Shown one piece after another: positions 46,132-55,899 of a stretch of 64,000 nt of DNA; the stretch's first letter is position 1, and every line of letters starts with the position of its first letter. The position numbers were made by a program, and so were the translations under genes. Source of the stretch: Clostridium thermosuccinogenes (GTDB lineage: Bacteria > Bacillota > Clostridia > Acetivibrionales > DSM-5807); NCBI RefSeq assembly GCF_002896855.1, contig NZ_CP021850.1:1451665-1515664 (forward strand), written 5' to 3'. The notes below the pieces were generated by a model that searched no databases, was not told the DNA's origin, and worked only from the letters and a program-made list of their open reading frames with translations.

Positions 46132-47931
46132 ATGAGGCACTTTAAATGCACTAACGCGTTCTATAAAAGATTTGACAAACTGTCATTAAGAAGCAAAATA
46201 ATGTTTTTGTACTTTGCAGTCATATTAGTATTGATAAACATGCTGATGGTCATGTCCAATAATATAATTTATAATTCATATAGAAAAGATTACGGTATAT
46301 CGGTTTTGGAATCAGCAAAACAAGTTGCAAAAAATGTGGAATTCCGTAAGGATGTGTATAAAAGGACTCTGTTGCACATTTCCTTTGATGGTGAGCTAAT
46401 ACAGCGCTTATCACAAAAGTACGAGCAATACTCTGATTGTTGGGATACGGCCAATTACATATATAATTCTTTCAGTTTTATCAGAGATTACTTGCCTGAG
46501 GTGCAAGACTTCAGGATATATCATACCAATAAGACTTTTATAAAAGATATGGGCATTATTTGGATGCCGGATGAACATTTGATAGCAGGTATTTCATCAG
46601 AAGAATGGTTTGCTGAGGTTATGAGAAGTACAACTCAGCCTGTATGGAGATTTGCATATGATCCCCGTAAAGGTAATTATGTGATGATATTGTCCAGCCG
46701 TTTGAACTCTTTGACATCAAGCATGGAAGGATGCGTTTGCCTGGTCATAAAAAGCAAGGAGATATTTAGCAGCATAGTAGATGATTCCTTTAGCACTCAT
46801 GGTGAATATTACATAGTCAATGAAGACGGAACAATCTTTGCTGCTACCGATGCAAAATACGTTGGCGTAAATATAGCAGATACCAGTTTAAATCATACGA
46901 TTCCTGAAAATGAAACTGAAGTTCTCAACATAGGTGGAACTGATAGATTTGTGGCGGTTCAGCATCTCTCTGATAACTGGCGTGTTATAATTCTGTCTTC
47001 AATTACTCAATTTCAAAATAAATATACAATAATAAAGTTCTGGTTTTTGGCAATCATGTTAATATTCACTGTATTGTCCGGTTTAGTAATATTAATGTGC
47101 CTCAATAAAATGTTTGCAAGATTGGACCAGATAGGTGAACGAATGTCTTATATTATGAAAGGTCAGTTTGATGTAAAAGTGCAAAAAGGTGGCTCTGATG
47201 AAATAAGCGTGCTTGAAGAGCAGTTTAACCTTATGACTTCCCGCCTTAACGGTCTTTTGCAGGAAGTTATATCTGCACAAAACCGTCAAAAAGAAGAAGC
47301 TCTTAAAGTATTGGAGGCACAGATAAATCCACATTTTCTCTATAATACATTGGGTATTATCCGATGGGAAGCTCTTGATATGGGAAATGAAAAGCTTTGC
47401 AATCTTGTTGATGCGATGACTACATTTTACAGGCGCGTTCTTAACAAGGGAAAACCTATAATAAAAGTACGGGATGAAATTGAGCATGTACGTGCTTATG
47501 TATCAATTCAGCAAATCCGTTACAGAGATGTAGTGCAGGTAAAATGGGATATTGATTCTGAGGTTTTGGATTTTTACACAATAAAGCTTTTATTGCAGCC
47601 AATTGTTGAAAACTCATACATACATGGTATGATAACAAGCGCAAATGCCAGAAAACTGTGGATCAGTGCCAAATATGACAATGACTGCATTGTATATCAA
47701 GTTCGGGATAATGGTGTTGGTATGAGTGAAGCAGAATTAAAATCCGTTCTTGAAGAAAATGGCAAAAATATAGGAATAGGACTTAGATATATAAAAGAGA
47801 TGATAAGGCATTATTATGGAGATAAAGGGAAATTTCATGTAGAAAGCGAAAAAGGAAAGGGAACAACCGTTACCATTAAAATTCCAGCATTATCAGATGA
47901 AATCCCTGAAAGGAGTGCCATGAATGTTTAA
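46132..47931 (+). CDS. YesM-type sensor histidine kinase
   Basis: 599 residues from ATG 46132 (TAGGTG upstream; the frame is open 13 codons further with a TTG). Helix 1 (IMFLYFAVILVLINMLMVM) and helix 2 (FWFLAIMLIFTVLSGLVIL) flank an extracellular dCache-like sensor. A HAMP linker follows, then the His_kinase domain with ALKVLEAQINPHFLYNTLGI (phosphohistidine), and the ATP lid in LLLQPIVENSYIHG and VRDNGVGMSEAE. It overlaps the response regulator gene by 8 bases. It probably senses the sugar or its binding protein. Confidence 0.92.
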   Translation: MRHFKCTNAFYKRFDKLSLRSKIMFLYFAVILVLINMLMVMSNNIIYNSYRKDYGISVLESAKQVAKNVEFRKDVYKRTLLHISFDGELIQRLSQKYEQYSDCWDTANYIYNSFSFIRDYLPEVQDFRIYHTNKTFIKDMGIIWMPDEHLIAGISSEEWFAEVMRSTTQPVWRFAYDPRKGNYVMILSSRLNSLTSSMEGCVCLVIKSKEIFSSIVDDSFSTHGEYYIVNEDGTIFAATDAKYVGVNIADTSLNHTIPENETEVLNIGGTDRFVAVQHLSDNWRVIILSSITQFQNKYTIIKFWFLAIMLIFTVLSGLVILMCLNKMFARLDQIGERMSYIMKGQFDVKVQKGGSDEISVLEEQFNLMTSRLNGLLQEVISAQNRQKEEALKVLEAQINPHFLYNTLGIIRWEALDMGNEKLCNLVDAMTTFYRRVLNKGKPIIKVRDEIEHVRAYVSIQQIRYRDVVQVKWDIDSEVLDFYTIKLLLQPIVENSYIHGMITSANARKLWISAKYDNDCIVYQVRDNGVGMSEAELKSVLEENGKNIGIGLRYIKEMIRHYYGDKGKFHVESEKGKGTTVTIKIPALSDEIPERSAMNV

Positions 47932-49510
47932 AGCTATCATTGTCGATGATGAACCAAGCCACAGGGAAGGTATCGCGCGCCATGTCAATTGGAAAGGACT
48001 TGGATTTGATGTGCCGTTACAGGCAGAAAGTGGGGAAGAGGCAATCAATCTGATTAAAGAAAATGAGATTGATGTAGTTATAGCAGATATTTGCATGCCC
48101 AGTATGAATGGTTTGGAGATGATACACCGGATTAATAGTATTAGGCAAAATCTTGACATCATTATTATAAGTGGGTATGACGAATTTGAATATGCTCGTG
48201 CCGCTATGGAAGAAGGTGCAAGAGCCTACCTCCTCAAGCCGGTAAAGGTTGAGGAGATAGAGAAATGGCTTAAAAAGTTCAGGGATGAAATAATTCATCG
48301 TCAGCAGACCATAGATGATGATATGAAGTTAAAAAAAAGCCTAAATGTCAGTATTGATTTGGCAAGAAAGAGCTTTTTGGAATCCATAATTGTATCCTAT
48401 GATAGCCATAAGGAATATTCGGAACAGATACTGAATACTTTAGGGCTTCCAACACACGACTTTGATTGTTTGCTTGGAGTTATAACTACATATGACTGTG
48501 ATAAGCAATTGTACAATGACTCAAATTTCCAGGACAGGATTATAAGCAGGCTGGAGGACTATATAAAAAAAGATGCGTTTTTCGATGAAAGATATATATT
48601 GATTGCACCAACTTGGATAAATGAGATTATCGTGTTGGGCTATGATTTTCAACGGTATACGAAAAGCGAACTAACACAATATTTTAAAAATTTATGTAAG
48701 GTCATTCAGGAAGAATATGGAGTAAGTGCATCAGTAGCGCTAAACTTGGCAAGAACAGACTGGCGAGGTGTGAATGACTTATATAAACAAACAGCTCTAT
48801 ATATGTATAATCACAAAAATGAAGGAACAAGCCAGGTGTTTCTTATTGAAGATGAAAGAACCCTAAATGACAAGCAGGAATCCATTGATTTTGCAAAGGA
48901 AATGTCTAATGCCATCGCCGTACAGGATGTTGATGGTCTGGTTAATTTGACCAATATATTTTTCTGCAGAGACAAAAAAGTACCTTTTGTCAGCATAAAA
49001 GCTATTGTGTGCAGTATAGTAAATGAAATATTAAAAGCTTTAAATAACATGGATAAATATGATAATGCTCAATGTATGAATGTATGGCAGGATATTTTGA
49101 TTACAGATAATACGGTAGAATTAAGGAGAAAGCTGTTAAAACTAATATTTACCTTTAATGAGAGTATAAACGAGAAAAATAAAAACAAAAAACATTATAC
49201 AATAGACAGGGCATTAGAATATCTCAATGCAGATTTGAGCAGAGATGTTACCGTTCAGGATCTCGCGCTATATCTCAATATTAATCCGAGCTATTTAAGT
49301 GTTTTGTTTAAGAAAGAAGTTGGCCTGACCATTACTGAATATGTTACAAAAAAAAGAATAGATAAAGCTAAAGAATACTTGAGAAGCTCTACAAAAAAAG
49401 TAAATGACATAGCATCCATGGTTGGATATCAGACACCGGCTTATTTTATTTACCAATTCAAAAAATTAGTGGGATGTACTCCAGCAGAATTTAGAGAACG
49501 TCGTTTATAA
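47924..49510 (+). CDS. YesN-type response regulator with AraC DNA-binding domain
   Basis: 528 residues: receiver domain (AIIVDDEPSHREGIARH, phosphoacceptor in DVVIADICMPSMNG, lysine in AYLLKPVKVEE), a long middle region, and a C-terminal AraC pair of helix-turn-helix motifs (VQDLALYLNINPSYLSVLFK; VNDIASMVGYQTPAYFIYQFK). It likely activates the sugar operon upstream after phosphorylation by the coupled kinase. Confidence 0.93.
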   Translation: MFKAIIVDDEPSHREGIARHVNWKGLGFDVPLQAESGEEAINLIKENEIDVVIADICMPSMNGLEMIHRINSIRQNLDIIIISGYDEFEYARAAMEEGARAYLLKPVKVEEIEKWLKKFRDEIIHRQQTIDDDMKLKKSLNVSIDLARKSFLESIIVSYDSHKEYSEQILNTLGLPTHDFDCLLGVITTYDCDKQLYNDSNFQDRIISRLEDYIKKDAFFDERYILIAPTWINEIIVLGYDFQRYTKSELTQYFKNLCKVIQEEYGVSASVALNLARTDWRGVNDLYKQTALYMYNHKNEGTSQVFLIEDERTLNDKQESIDFAKEMSNAIAVQDVDGLVNLTNIFFCRDKKVPFVSIKAIVCSIVNEILKALNNMDKYDNAQCMNVWQDILITDNTVELRRKLLKLIFTFNESINEKNKNKKHYTIDRALEYLNADLSRDVTVQDLALYLNINPSYLSVLFKKEVGLTITEYVTKKRIDKAKEYLRSSTKKVNDIASMVGYQTPAYFIYQFKKLVGCTPAEFRERRL

Positions 49511-49588
49511 CTGCATTAAATTTTTCTTGTCTGGTTACCGATAGGCTGTTTCAGATTTGCCCATGGGAGTATTGTTGTTTTCTTTAAG

Positions 49589-49626
49589 AAAAATCCAAGG
49601 AGGAATTTACCAGCCTTGGATTTTTT
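49589..49626. terminator. Bidirectional terminator after the two-component genes
   Basis: AAAATCCAAGG/CCTTGGATTTT with a T-run on the right and, for the other strand, on the left. It stands between convergent features. Confidence 0.9.
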
Positions 49627-49636
49627 AACTTAATTC

Positions 49637-49879
49637 TTATTCCATTATTACAATTGGCTTTATAAGGTCTCTAGGTTTGTTTGCCATGAGAACAAATGCT
49701 TCTTCAACTGACTCAAGCCCTTTGAATCTGTGAGAAACCATTTTGCTTGGATCAACTCTTCCTGTTGCTATCAGGGAAAGAAGTCTTTCAATTCTCTTTC
49801 TTCCTCCAGGGCAAAGACCGCCTTCTATAGTTTTATGAGCCAGGAATCCTCCGGTATAAGCATTAGGAATATGCAACAT
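49637..49879 (-). pseudogene. Zinc alcohol dehydrogenase, C-terminal fragment
   Basis: The last 80 residues (GGRKRIERLLSLIATGRVD, then SHRFKGLESVEEAFVLMANKP) match the end of medium-chain zinc alcohol dehydrogenases. The catalytic and most nucleotide-binding parts are missing. Confidence 0.75.
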
Positions 49880-50204
49880 TTTGGTTCATATCATAATAAG
49901 CTGCCGTATGATTTATGTATGTCTTTTGTTTTGGTATATTGCAGTTTTTCGGATGAGAAAAAGAGAAAGACTTCATTGAGGTATCAGCATTTGGACCGGA
50001 ATGATTTAGGCTCACCGCTCATTAAGTGTATTACCTTTGTTCATGTTAGTGCTAATATTAGCCGTATTTTATAGCATCTTTGGGAACATGGAACATTCCG
50101 TACTGAAAATTAATAAACTCTTTTGCTGCTTTACATTTTCGTTTAAAATGCATATAATAATGTAAACTAAAAACGATAAATGTGATGAAAAGGGATAGTA
50201 AGCC
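49880..50204. other. Intergenic DNA before the T-box leader
   Basis: No gene seen; presumably holds the promoter of the leader. Confidence 0.4.
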
Positions 50205-50692
50205 AAGTTTTTTCATTTACAGAGAACCCTGGATGCTGAGAATGGGGATGAAGAGCTGGCTGAACAGGCCTTGGAACATTGTACCGAACAGGTTGGATGA
50301 TCAAAAGGGAACACTTCTTACATAATAGGTAAAGAAGTGTGTGTCCTATTCAAGATGGGACATTCCTCAATACAAGAGGAATACTTCTTGCTTGAGAGAG
50401 GTGTGTCCCCTTACCTTACTAGGCTACAACGGCTGCACCCGTTATAGTGCCAGGGAATAATGTGTAAACTGCGCTTTCAGGGAGAGGATACTCTTTGTGA
50501 AAAGGAGTCTCAAAGGAGAATGGGACATTCGAAACACCTTTAATTCAGAGGGTATGTATTCCTACCTGTTTGTGTACCTTTACATAAGTTCTTGCTGAGG
50601 TTGATACCGTAAGGTATCAATAAACCGGGGTGGCACCACGAAGTTCATGCTCTCGTCCCCAGGATTATATCCTGGAGATGGGAGCTTTTTTA
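50205..50692 (+). promoter_or_regulatory. T-box leader of the first MetRS gene
   Basis: The T-box core CGGGGTGGCACCACG lies at 50626-50640, after a perfect stem III (TTGATACC/GGTATCAA, 50601-50620). A terminator hairpin GCTCTCGTCC...GGGAGC with a T6 run ends at 50692. Upstream are repeated hairpins of the form GGGACA...TGTCCC, tandemly duplicated, then a distal stem AACGG/CCGTT. Uncharged tRNA should stabilise the antiterminator. I could not fix the specifier codon. The four-base TGGC pairing block would suit a G discriminator. Confidence 0.85.
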
Positions 50693-50803
50693 GTACATTT
50701 TATATAGTTTTTCAAAATATAAAATTTAGGAGGATGTGATTATTTTGGGACAGAAATAATTTGCAAAGAGTTAAAAAGAACAAATCAAGATCATGAAAGC
50801 AAG

Positions 50804-52828
50804 GTGAACAGGGAAGAATTAAACCCTGCTTTGGAAACTGCTGCACTTATGAGAAGACCTGAGTTTCCCAAGCGCGCTGTAATTACAGCAGGAATGCCTT
50901 ATGGCAATAAAGAATTGCATCTGGGGCATATAGGTGGTGTTTTTGTCCATGCCGATACTTTTGCACGATTTTTGCGTGACCGCATAGGGAAAGAAAATGT
51001 AATCTTTATTTCCGGTACAGACTGTTATGGCTCTCCAATACTGGAGAATTACCGCCAACTGGTTGCTGACGGTTTATTTAACGGAACCATTGAAGAATTT
51101 GTTCAGTTCAATCATGAACGGCAAAAGGAAATTTTAAAAGATTATCATATTGAGTTAAATCTTTTTGCCGGGTCGAGCATTGGGCGTGCTGCAGAGATAC
51201 ATCGGGAGGTTTCTGCCGATTTCATCAAAAAATTATATGCTAATGGACACCTTGTAAAAATGACCACATCCCAGTTTTACGATGCTGAAGCGGGGACTTT
51301 TCTCAACGGTCGTCAGGTTGTCGGCCAGTGCCCTATTGCAGGTTGCTCATCAGAAAGAGGATATGCGGATGAATGTTCATTAGGGCATCAGTATATGCCT
51401 GCCGATCTAATAAATCCTAAGAGCACTCTCACTGGCAAGAAACCTGAGATGAGAGATGTGACAAACTGGTATTTCAAGCTTGATAGCTTTCACAAGCTTC
51501 TGACTCAGTGGGTAGAAAAGCTTAGAAATAAACCTGGCTTCAGGAAGTTTGTCATAAAAAGCATACAGGAGTTTCTAGAGCCACCTGTCATCTATGTGAA
51601 GAAGGATCAACTGGATATGCTGGATTCAGTTAAAGAAAAGCTTCCGAAATATACTTTGCATGAAGAAGAAAACAAAACCTCAGTTGTAATGGCTTTTGAC
51701 GATCTGGAAAGCAGAGAAAAAGCTTGCTCCATATTGGCAGAGAAATCCATACGTTTCCGAACAGGAAAGACACTGGTGCCATTCAGGTTGACCGGAAATG
51801 TGGAGTGGGGTGTTCCCGCACCGAACATTGAAGGACTGGAAGGCCTGACTATTTGGGTTTGGCCTGAGTCTCTTTGGGCACCAATATCCTTTACAAAGAC
51901 TTATCTTGAGATGGAAAAGAAGGATAAGGATACATGGAAAGATTGGTGGTGTTCAAAAGACTCCAAGGTGTATCAGTTCATTGGAGAGGATAACGTATAT
52001 TTTTATGGCCCTGCAGAAATGGCAATGTTCATGGCACAGCAAGGCAAAGAGCCTTCCGTTGATCCGCCTGAAGGCGAACTGCAGCTGCCGGAGCTGATAG
52101 TAAACAATCATATTCTCTTTTTGAATAAAAAAGCTAGCAGCAGTGGAAAAATTAAACCTCCAACCGCCAGGGAGCTGCTTGACTATTATACAGCTGAGCA
52201 GTTAAGGGCACATTTTCTTGGCGTAGGGCTCGGAATCAGGAGCGTTGGATTCCAGCCAAAACCATTGAACCCTGCGGCCTCTGAAAAGGATAGTGATCCG
52301 GTGCTGAAAGAAGGGAATCTGCTTTCTAATGTGTTTAACCGTGCGGTAAGGTCCTGCTTTTACACAGTCCAGAAATATAATGATGGGAAAATACCTGTAA
52401 GAGAGATCAGCAAGCAGGTGCTGGAGGATGCCAATAATACCATACTTGAGTATGAAAGGTTGATGTATGAATACAATTTTCATCTTGTAATGAACCTGAT
52501 GGATACTTACATCCGGAACATAAATAAATTCTGGTCAAAAAACATCAAGGAGGCAGAGGATAATAACGATGATGATCTTCGGATGCAGGTGCTTGCCGAT
52601 GCATTCCATATGGTCCGGACAGCAGCAGTTCTCATGCACCCTATAGCCCCTGAGGGTACGGAGATGATTCGGGAATATTTGAGGCTTGGAGAAGAGTTCT
52701 GGAGCTGGGAACGCATATTTGAACCGGTTTATTCTTTCATGGAAAATCCGGAGGAGCATAGACTAAAATTCTTAGAGCCCAGGGTTGATTTCTTTAAAAA
52801 GCATCCAAGCCAGATTAATAAGCAATAA
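50804..52828 (+). CDS. Methionyl-tRNA synthetase-like class I ligase, copy 1
   Basis: 674 residues. The class I HIGH signature is LHLGHIGG after VITAGMPYGNKE; the zinc region includes CPIAGCSSERGYADEC; the C-terminal anticodon-binding part holds FHLVMNLMDTYIRNINKFW. The KMSKS loop reads NKKASSSGKI, a departure from the norm. An inserted segment of roughly 60 residues around KEKLPKYTLHEEENKTS is unusual. GTG 50804 has only a weak ribosome binding site; a good TAGGAGG at 50727 has no long frame near it. It charges methionine in the simplest reading, as a paralogue of the enzyme at 57708. Confidence 0.8.
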   Translation: MNREELNPALETAALMRRPEFPKRAVITAGMPYGNKELHLGHIGGVFVHADTFARFLRDRIGKENVIFISGTDCYGSPILENYRQLVADGLFNGTIEEFVQFNHERQKEILKDYHIELNLFAGSSIGRAAEIHREVSADFIKKLYANGHLVKMTTSQFYDAEAGTFLNGRQVVGQCPIAGCSSERGYADECSLGHQYMPADLINPKSTLTGKKPEMRDVTNWYFKLDSFHKLLTQWVEKLRNKPGFRKFVIKSIQEFLEPPVIYVKKDQLDMLDSVKEKLPKYTLHEEENKTSVVMAFDDLESREKACSILAEKSIRFRTGKTLVPFRLTGNVEWGVPAPNIEGLEGLTIWVWPESLWAPISFTKTYLEMEKKDKDTWKDWWCSKDSKVYQFIGEDNVYFYGPAEMAMFMAQQGKEPSVDPPEGELQLPELIVNNHILFLNKKASSSGKIKPPTARELLDYYTAEQLRAHFLGVGLGIRSVGFQPKPLNPAASEKDSDPVLKEGNLLSNVFNRAVRSCFYTVQKYNDGKIPVREISKQVLEDANNTILEYERLMYEYNFHLVMNLMDTYIRNINKFWSKNIKEAEDNNDDDLRMQVLADAFHMVRTAAVLMHPIAPEGTEMIREYLRLGEEFWSWERIFEPVYSFMENPEEHRLKFLEPRVDFFKKHPSQINKQ

Positions 52829-52977
52829 ACCTATATATATAGGATATAGGAAATTTGAATGCTTTTTTCCGATTGTCCTGGCTAAAAAAAGGGGTATTTT
52901 GTATATTTATAAGACAATTTCAAACTTCGACAAGTTTCAACAATGCTTTTGGTGTATAATGCTGTTATGTAAATATT

Positions 52978-53116
52978 AAGAGTTGGCAAGGGCAAACTTG
53001 TTGAAAGACAAGGATGCAAAGAACCACGCCAATATATTCTCAAATATGATGGGCGATTGTTGGAACTTTGCAATTTTAGGCTCATTGGTGCTCAATAATA
53101 TCAATGAGCCTTTCTC
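52978..53116 (+). promoter_or_regulatory. c-di-GMP-I (GEMM) riboswitch with terminator
   Basis: The aptamer shows AGGGCAAAC, a TTGT-GAAA-ACAA capped stem, GGATGCAAAG, then CGCC pairing with GGGCG (52987-53056), the hallmarks of the GEMM-I family. A terminator GGCTCATTG/CAATGAGCC with a T-rich tail (53079-53116) follows as expression platform. The next large gene is an HD-GYP phosphodiesterase about 540 bases downstream. Confidence 0.8.
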
Positions 53117-53472
53117 TTCAAAATTATATGTTTGACATGCGAATATCGTTTTCCGGACAAATTCTGTTCAATGTCAATGCTAATGCTGTTTTGGTTGATG
53201 GAAGCAGTTCGACTTTAGAAACCTTTTTGATCGACATTTTTATTTGGGATAAAAATGTTTTTTTGGAGAATTTTATAGTATAATGTAATTAATGTGCGAA
53301 TAGAGAAATGTGATACAGCATGTTCACTTCAACAGCTTACTTTATTGCAGGCATCTATGCAGCAAGATTTGCGACGATCTGGTTTAAAACCGCCCATTGC
53401 GGGCTGTAGGTAAAGCAAACTGAATTACTGGTCTGCCGAGTCTACATAAGGGGGTGTACATTTAGGCAAGGA
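53117..53472. other. Non-coding stretch after the riboswitch
   Basis: A TATAAT at 53279-53284 may be a secondary promoter. CCGC/GCGG forms a small hairpin near 53390. No gene recognised. Confidence 0.4.
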
Positions 53473-53589
53473 ATGGTACCGAAAGCATACATGTTTTATG
53501 GATTTTGCCTTGATTTCTTTGAAGAATTCATAGATGGTAAGGCGCTAAGCAAAGCAGTATTAAAGCTTTATGAAGTACTAAAAAGATGA
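53473..53589 (+). CDS. Small hypothetical protein, 38 aa
   Basis: ATG 53473 opens a helical, amphipathic peptide (MVPKAYMFYGFCLDFFEEF and on to YEVLKR). AAGG is only one base before the start, so initiation is doubtful. It may be a fragment of a longer gene. Confidence 0.25.
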   Translation: MVPKAYMFYGFCLDFFEEFIDGKALSKAVLKLYEVLKR

Positions 53590-53654
53590 AGATGATTTGA
53601 AATAATTTTAGTTATATCAGCAAAGACCTAAAAGTTATCGGAGGGATTATTTCA

Positions 53655-54713
53655 ATGAATAAGAAACTGATTTTTAGTGCACTCAGATGCCCTGATGGTT
53701 ATATGATTGCCGATGATATATTCAGTAAATACGGAACTCTGATTGTTGCAAAAGACACAATAGTGAATGAATTCATAAGGCAAAAATTAATAAGTTTTAA
53801 TGTGGACAGGATTGCTGTATTTGAACCGGAATTACCAAAGAATTCCAATAACAGCCCAAAAGAAGCTTTTGCTGACACCAAAAGAAAATACTCGGAGGGC
53901 ACTAATTCTATCAAAGTTATTATTAAAGACCTTGCTGTAGGAAACAAGCTTGATTATGAGAATATTAACGAGATATCCAATTCATTTTATGAGAACATGA
54001 ACAGCAATTTTGCAGTAATTGATTGCTTGAATCAGGTGAAAAGTGCTGATGAATATATATATACCCATTGTGTAAATGTTTCCCTCTATTCAATGCTAAT
54101 CGGCAAGTGGCTCAAGCTTTCTGAGAATGAGATCAAGATTCTTATGAATGCAGGTATTTTGCATGATGTGGGCAAGTCAAAAGTGCCTGCGGAAATACTG
54201 AACAAACGTGGGCCATTGACAGAGAGTGAGTTTGATATCATCAAGAAACATCCGTTGTATGGACTTGAGATGATAAATGATATACCGGATATGAATGATG
54301 AAATTAAAAATGCCGTATTGATGCATCATGAAAGGGAAAACGGGACAGGTTACCCTTATGGTTTGAAAGGCGCAAACATCAGCTATTTTGCCAAAATAAT
54401 ATCCATAGCAGATGCATTTGATGCAATGACCTCAGAATGTGTTTACAGGCATAGGTTAACTCCCTTTGAAACTTTCAGAGAGTTTGAAAAGGCGGGCATA
54501 GGAGGGGGATATTATGACCCTGACATCCTGCTTACGTTTTTGCATAACATTTCACAATATTATATTGGCTCGAAGGTAATGATGAATACGGGCAAAGTAG
54601 GTGAAGTTGTGTATGTGCCACCGCATTGCATTTCACGCCCAGTGGTTCGGGTTGAGGATGAGTACATAGATCTGTCCATCCAAAAGAATATTAAAATCGT
54701 AGAAATGCTGTAA
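53655..54713 (+). CDS. HD-GYP domain protein, c-di-GMP phosphodiesterase
   Basis: 352 residues. After an N-terminal regulatory part, the HD-GYP domain shows HDVGKSKVP (metal-binding HD), HPLYGLEMI, MHHERENGTGYPYGLKG (the GYP loop), SIADAFDAMTS and a C-terminal beta tail. It should linearise c-di-GMP. CGGAGGG precedes the ATG. With the c-di-GMP riboswitch upstream, expression is probably adjusted by the substrate itself. Confidence 0.92.
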   Translation: MNKKLIFSALRCPDGYMIADDIFSKYGTLIVAKDTIVNEFIRQKLISFNVDRIAVFEPELPKNSNNSPKEAFADTKRKYSEGTNSIKVIIKDLAVGNKLDYENINEISNSFYENMNSNFAVIDCLNQVKSADEYIYTHCVNVSLYSMLIGKWLKLSENEIKILMNAGILHDVGKSKVPAEILNKRGPLTESEFDIIKKHPLYGLEMINDIPDMNDEIKNAVLMHHERENGTGYPYGLKGANISYFAKIISIADAFDAMTSECVYRHRLTPFETFREFEKAGIGGGYYDPDILLTFLHNISQYYIGSKVMMNTGKVGEVVYVPPHCISRPVVRVEDEYIDLSIQKNIKIVEML

Positions 54714-54721
54714 TATTAACG

Positions 54722-54913
54722 CATAAGGACTATAGATGCCGGGGATATGCCCAGGCTCTTATGCAAAGGGCAGTTGAGATTGCTGAAAGCAGATCATGCT
54801 GCAAAATTATGCTGCTTACCGGTTCTAAAGATGAAAATGCATTGAAATTTTACGAAAAATGTGGCTTTAATAGTGAGGATAAAACTGCATTTATAAAATG
54901 GATTGAGGGTTAA
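54722..54913 (+). pseudogene. GNAT acetyltransferase, C-terminal fragment
   Basis: 63 codons in one frame without a start: HKDYRCRGYAQALMQRAVE (acetyl-CoA loop) and NALKFYEKCGFNSEDKTAF (C-terminal GNAT strand). The N-terminal half is missing, presumably deleted when the HD-GYP gene came next to it. Confidence 0.8.
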
Positions 54914-54917
54914 GATC

Positions 54918-55844
54918 ATGATATTGAGCGCTTCGCGAAGGACGGATATTCCGGCGTATTATTCCGAGTGGCTGATCAACCGGTTGCGTGCTGGGTTTGT
55001 TTTAACAAGAAACCCTATGAATCATGCCCAGGTGAGCAAAATATTGTTATCTCCCGATGTTGTTGATTGCATCGTGTTTTGGACAAAAGACCCGCAAAAT
55101 ATGCTGGATAAGCTGGATGTCCTGGATGAACTAGGCTACAGGTATTATTTCCAATTTACATTGACGCCCTATGATAAATCTGTGGAAAAGGGCTTGCGGG
55201 ATAAGGAAGAGATAATAAAAACCTTCTGCGAGCTGAGTGACAGAATAGGAAAAGATAAGGTTGTTTGGAGATATGACCCTATTATATTAAATGACAAGTT
55301 TGATTTTGATTTTCATAAGGAACAGTTTTCGAGGCTTTGCATCAAACTTGGAAAGTACACAAGGCAGTGCACTATAAGTTTTGTGGATTTATATCCTAAA
55401 CTGAAAACCGATATTTTAAGGGAAATCAGCATGGATGAGATGATTGAGCTTGGCAAAATGATATCATCCACTGCAAAAGACTTTGGTATTGCAGCAAAAG
55501 CCTGTTGTGAAAAGTCATTTCTATACGAATATGGCATACAGCAGGCAAGTTGCATCGATAAAGGCCTGATAGAGAGCATTTGCGGCTATAGTCTCGACAT
55601 AAAAAGAGACAAGAATCAGCGTGATTCCTGTGGATGCTATGAAAGTATTGATATCGGCGCATATAATACCTGCAGAAACGGCTGTATATATTGCTACGCC
55701 AATTATAGTGATGTGTACGTGGTTAACAACTGTAAGAAGCACGATCCTCAAGGGGAGCTTTTGATCGGCCGGGTTGGAGATAATGAAAAGATAACAACGA
55801 GGAACGTGAAAACTAGCAAAGATGGACAGATGAAGCTTTTTTAG
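54918..55844 (+). CDS. DUF1848 family protein, iron-sulfur type
   Basis: 308 residues from ATG 54918 (GAGGG eight bases upstream). It begins with SASRRTDIPAYYSEWLINR and has VFWTKDPQNMLDKLD, and a C-terminal cysteine cluster CGCYESIDIGAYNTC followed by CIYCYANY. This is the pattern of DUF1848, thought to be radical-SAM-like. Function of the family is unknown to me. Confidence 0.85.
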   Translation: MILSASRRTDIPAYYSEWLINRLRAGFVLTRNPMNHAQVSKILLSPDVVDCIVFWTKDPQNMLDKLDVLDELGYRYYFQFTLTPYDKSVEKGLRDKEEIIKTFCELSDRIGKDKVVWRYDPIILNDKFDFDFHKEQFSRLCIKLGKYTRQCTISFVDLYPKLKTDILREISMDEMIELGKMISSTAKDFGIAAKACCEKSFLYEYGIQQASCIDKGLIESICGYSLDIKRDKNQRDSCGCYESIDIGAYNTCRNGCIYCYANYSDVYVVNNCKKHDPQGELLIGRVGDNEKITTRNVKTSKDGQMKLF

Positions 55845-55899
55845 AACAAATGGGAATGGATTTTTTTTACATATTATTTATTTGAGAGGGGATTTAATA

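Noticed and set aside
53380-53450. Second riboswitch after the c-di-GMP aptamer
   Set aside because: Only a 4-base CCGC/GCGG hairpin and a loose AGCAAACTG resemblance; the conserved aptamer blocks are absent.
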